A DNA stretch of 9,340 nt from an uncultured Chloroflexota bacterium. Its GTDB lineage: Bacteria; Chloroflexota; Dehalococcoidia; UBA3495. Each line of letters starts with the position of its first letter. Position 1 is the stretch's first letter. The position numbers were made by a program, and so were the translations under genes. The DNA lies in the NCBI GenBank assembly GCA_913031095.1, contig CAJWGH010000024.1:1-9340 (forward strand), in the 5' to 3' direction. Shown piece by piece: positions 7,845-9,340 of this stretch. Below the pieces are notes generated by a model. The model saw nothing but the letters and a program-made list of their open reading frames with translations, had not been told where the DNA came from and made no database searches.

Positions 7845-8684
7845 TTGGTAATAGACGCTCACTGCCACATCCTACCGCCCTCTTTCCGTGACCGCAGAGT
7901 TGAGTTAACCGGGCGTGACGCCACCTTTGCGTCACTACTGTCCGACCCTAAAGCGGCCATCGCTACCGTGGACGAGCTGTTGAAGGCCATGGACCGCGCC
8001 GGTATCGACCGCGCTTTGGTCATGGGTATGGGGTGGACTGACCCTGACGTCGCAACCGAGGCCAACGATTACATCATCCGAGCCGTTGCCGATAACCCTA
8101 ATCGCCTAAGTGGATTCTGTTCAGTAAACCCCGTCTGGGGAGAGAGGGCTTATACCGAGGCGAAACGGTGCATCTCCGCCGGGTTGTCGGGAATCGGAGA
8201 GTTGCACGCGGACACCCAGGGATTTGACATTACCAGCGTTTCGGAGATGGCGCCGATTATGGAACTGACCCGCGCCGATGCCTTGCCGGTTCTGGTCCAC
8301 GCTTCCGAGCCAGTAGGCCATCAGTACCGCGGCAAGGGCAGAACCACCCCCGAAAAGCTGTACCGTTTTATCCAGAACTTCCCAGGCAACCCAATCATCT
8401 GCGCCCACTGGGGCGGCGGGCTACCGTTCTATTCCCTGATGCCCGAGGTCAAGGAATCCCTCAAGCTGGTGTATTTCGACTCTGCAGCCTCGCCCTTTTT
8501 GTACCGGTCCGAAGTATTCCCAACCGTAGCAGAGCTCGTTGGATCTGGAAAGGTGCTCTTCGCCAGCGACTACCCATTGATGGACATGTCCCGTCCACTA
8601 GACCAAGCTCGGAGCATGGGGCTCACCCCCGAAGCGGAAGGACGATTGCTTTCAGGGAATGCCGCCAAATTGCTGCGCTTGTGA
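7845..8684 (+). CDS. Metal-dependent amidohydrolase (Amidohydro-rel / ACMSD-like TIM barrel)
   Basis: A 279-residue cytoplasmic hydrolase or decarboxylase of the amidohydrolase superfamily, Amidohydrolase_2 type (PF04909); the substrate is unknown. The first strand carries the metal-binding His pair in IDAHCHI (His6 and His8). Further expected ligands are His152 (VLVHASEP), His188 (IICAHWGGG) and the late aspartate Asp242 (LFASDYPLMD). Glu119 in GIGELHAD is another likely active-site residue. Length and motif order match the family, which includes ACMSD, resorcylate decarboxylases and many uncharacterised members. TTG 7845 is the only available start because an in-frame TAG lies at 7839-7841, and it places the family N-terminus exactly. 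No good ribosome site precedes it, but a short frame (7813-7851) overlaps it. The final TGA shares four bases with the glycosylase start. Confidence 0.9.
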   Translation: MVIDAHCHILPPSFRDRRVELTGRDATFASLLSDPKAAIATVDELLKAMDRAGIDRALVMGMGWTDPDVATEANDYIIRAVADNPNRLSGFCSVNPVWGERAYTEAKRCISAGLSGIGELHADTQGFDITSVSEMAPIMELTRADALPVLVHASEPVGHQYRGKGRTTPEKLYRFIQNFPGNPIICAHWGGGLPFYSLMPEVKESLKLVYFDSAASPFLYRSEVFPTVAELVGSGKVLFASDYPLMDMSRPLDQARSMGLTPEAEGRLLSGNAAKLLRL

Positions 8685-9232
8685 CCTCAGCTGACGCGCA
8701 TCCAGAAGGGTTGGTGACCCTGCCAGACTACCTGAGGGAAGGCCTGGAAATCCTTTTTGTTGGCTTGAACCCTTCCAAGTACTCTGCCGAGATTGGCCAT
8801 TATTTCGCGAATCCCCGCAATCGCTTCTGGCCGGCTTTCAATCTATCCGGGTTGGTGGATAGACCTGTGACCTACCAAGAAGACGGCACGTTGCTGAACG
8901 ATGGGATCGGATTCACCGACGTTGCCAAACGTCCCACGCCCATGGGTTCTGGACTCCGAGCAGCCGATTTTCGCCAGGGGGCACCGGTCCTCAAAGACAA
9001 GATAATCAGGTTTGCGCCGGGGCTGGCCTGTTTCCTCGGCTTGATGGCCTACAAAGCCTACCTGCAGCACGGCGAAGGCGTGATAGAAAAACCGAAGCTA
9101 GGTGAACAGGAGCGAATGATTGGTACTTCTACTGTATTCGTTGCGCCCAATCCGAGTCCCGCCAACGCAAAATATTCCCTGAATGATTTGGCCGAGTGGT
9201 ACGGCTGGCTTAGGGAGGCCAGCCAGAGGTGA
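8681..9232 (+). CDS. mug: Mug/TDG-family mismatch-specific uracil-DNA glycosylase
   Basis: A 183-residue DNA repair glycosylase of UDG family 2, which removes uracil or thymine mispaired with guanine after deamination of cytosine or 5-methylcytosine. Motif 1 is LFVGLNPS (Asn30 is the family catalytic-site asparagine of GxNP). It is followed by GHYFANPRNRFWPAF (40-53), which resembles the GHHYPGPGNHFW segment of TDG. GIGFTDVAKRPT (75-86) matches the Mug G-V-T-x-x-x-x-RPT segment, and motif 2 is VFVAPNPSPANA (152-163). Length is close to that of E. coli Mug (168). The GTG start overlaps the stop of the amidohydrolase gene as GTGA, and no ribosome site precedes it, so translation is probably coupled. 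The same GTGA overlap joins it to the next gene. Substrate preference (G:U, G:T or broader) cannot be read from the sequence. Confidence 0.92.
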   Translation: MTSADAHPEGLVTLPDYLREGLEILFVGLNPSKYSAEIGHYFANPRNRFWPAFNLSGLVDRPVTYQEDGTLLNDGIGFTDVAKRPTPMGSGLRAADFRQGAPVLKDKIIRFAPGLACFLGLMAYKAYLQHGEGVIEKPKLGEQERMIGTSTVFVAPNPSPANAKYSLNDLAEWYGWLREASQR

Positions 9233-9340
9233 CCATACCAGCGGAGGTTAAGATTCGGTCGTTCATAGCCATCCCGATTCCCGATTCGGGAATCCAAGCT
9301 TTGGAAGATTCAGTTAGGGGTCTAGAAGCGGAGTTCGGCA
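9229..9340 (+). CDS. thpR: RNA 2',3'-cyclic phosphodiesterase ThpR/LigT, partial (right edge)
   Basis: The first 37 codons of a gene that runs off the window. It starts with GTG at 9229, sharing four bases (GTGA) with the glycosylase stop; AGGGAGG at 9212-9218 lies ten bases upstream. The translation contains VKIRSFIAIPIPDSG followed by an amphipathic helix IQALEDSVRGLEAEFG. This matches the N-terminal strand and first helix of ThpR/LigT (usual form RLFIAIPLPEE then a helix). The family hydrolyses 2',3'-cyclic phosphate ends of RNA, has reversible 2'-5' ligase activity in vitro, and belongs to the 2H phosphoesterases. The two diagnostic HxTx motifs would lie beyond the window, so the assignment rests on the N-terminus alone. 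The frame stays open to the edge. Confidence 0.72.
   Translation, partial: MTIPAEVKIRSFIAIPIPDSGIQALEDSVRGLEAEFG
9276..9294. repeat. Perfect 9-base inverted repeat inside the start of thpR
   Basis: GATTCCCGA (9276-9284) and TCGGGAATC (9286-9294) form a perfect palindrome around one T. The left part also belongs to a tandem seven-base repeat CCCGATT-CCCGATT (9273-9286). The segment codes for part of IPIPDSG in thpR. It could fold in the mRNA about 45 bases after the start codon, or be a chance or protein-binding palindrome. Confidence 0.5.

Noticed and set aside
1..9340. Search for a novel multi-gene defence, mobile or biosynthetic system
   Set aside because: All large genes belong to housekeeping or common metabolic families. 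There are no recombinases, toxin-antitoxin pairs, repeat arrays or abrupt composition changes. Only the amidohydrolase-glycosylase-ThpR grouping and the 104-residue protein remain open.

Overview
The window is ordinary bacterial chromosome, dense in genes and of moderate GC content. It carries six complete protein genes with recognisable or clearly conserved features, one small protein I do not recognise, and the first 37 codons of an eighth gene cut by the right edge. No phage, transposase, CRISPR array, rRNA or tRNA is visible. Start codons are often TTG or GTG, and two promoters have an extended -10 (TGCTATAAT and TGCTATACT). The gene content (Mfd, ProBA, a TlpA-type lipoprotein, an amidohydrolase, a Mug/TDG-type glycosylase) would suit an uncultured Chloroflexota lineage such as Dehalococcoidia or SAR202. 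That placement is a weak inference from general style, not from any marker gene.

Layout. Positions 1-393 hold no supportable gene; they contain a degenerate-looking dispersed repeat (300-340) and a hairpin that overlaps the stop codon of the first gene. On the minus strand, reading right to left, mfd (4678-1124) is followed by a TlpA/ResA-like thiol-disulfide lipoprotein gene (978-394). Between mfd and proB, positions 4679-4930 form a divergent control region. It has a good sigma-70 type promoter for mfd whose predicted transcript begins directly with a stable hairpin, and an extended -10 promoter for proB.

On the plus strand, proB (4931-6097) and proA (6099-7376) are one nucleotide apart and encode the first two steps of proline synthesis. 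They are followed by a 104-residue acidic protein of unknown function (7408-7722) with an excellent ribosome binding site, probably in the same transcript. After a new promoter (7782-7790) comes a second operon: a TIM-barrel amidohydrolase (7845-8684), a Mug/TDG-family uracil-DNA glycosylase (8681-9232), and the start of an RNA 2',3'-cyclic phosphodiesterase, ThpR/LigT (9229 onward). Each pair in this operon overlaps by four bases (GTGA), which points to translational coupling.

Two DNA-repair functions lie in the window: transcription-coupled repair (Mfd) and removal of deaminated bases (Mug-type). They are in separate, divergently oriented units. I found no convincing undescribed multi-gene system. 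The most interesting items are the hairpin at the mfd transcription start, the tightly coupled amidohydrolase-glycosylase-ThpR operon, the unknown 104-residue protein behind proBA, and an altered conserved glycine motif in ProB.
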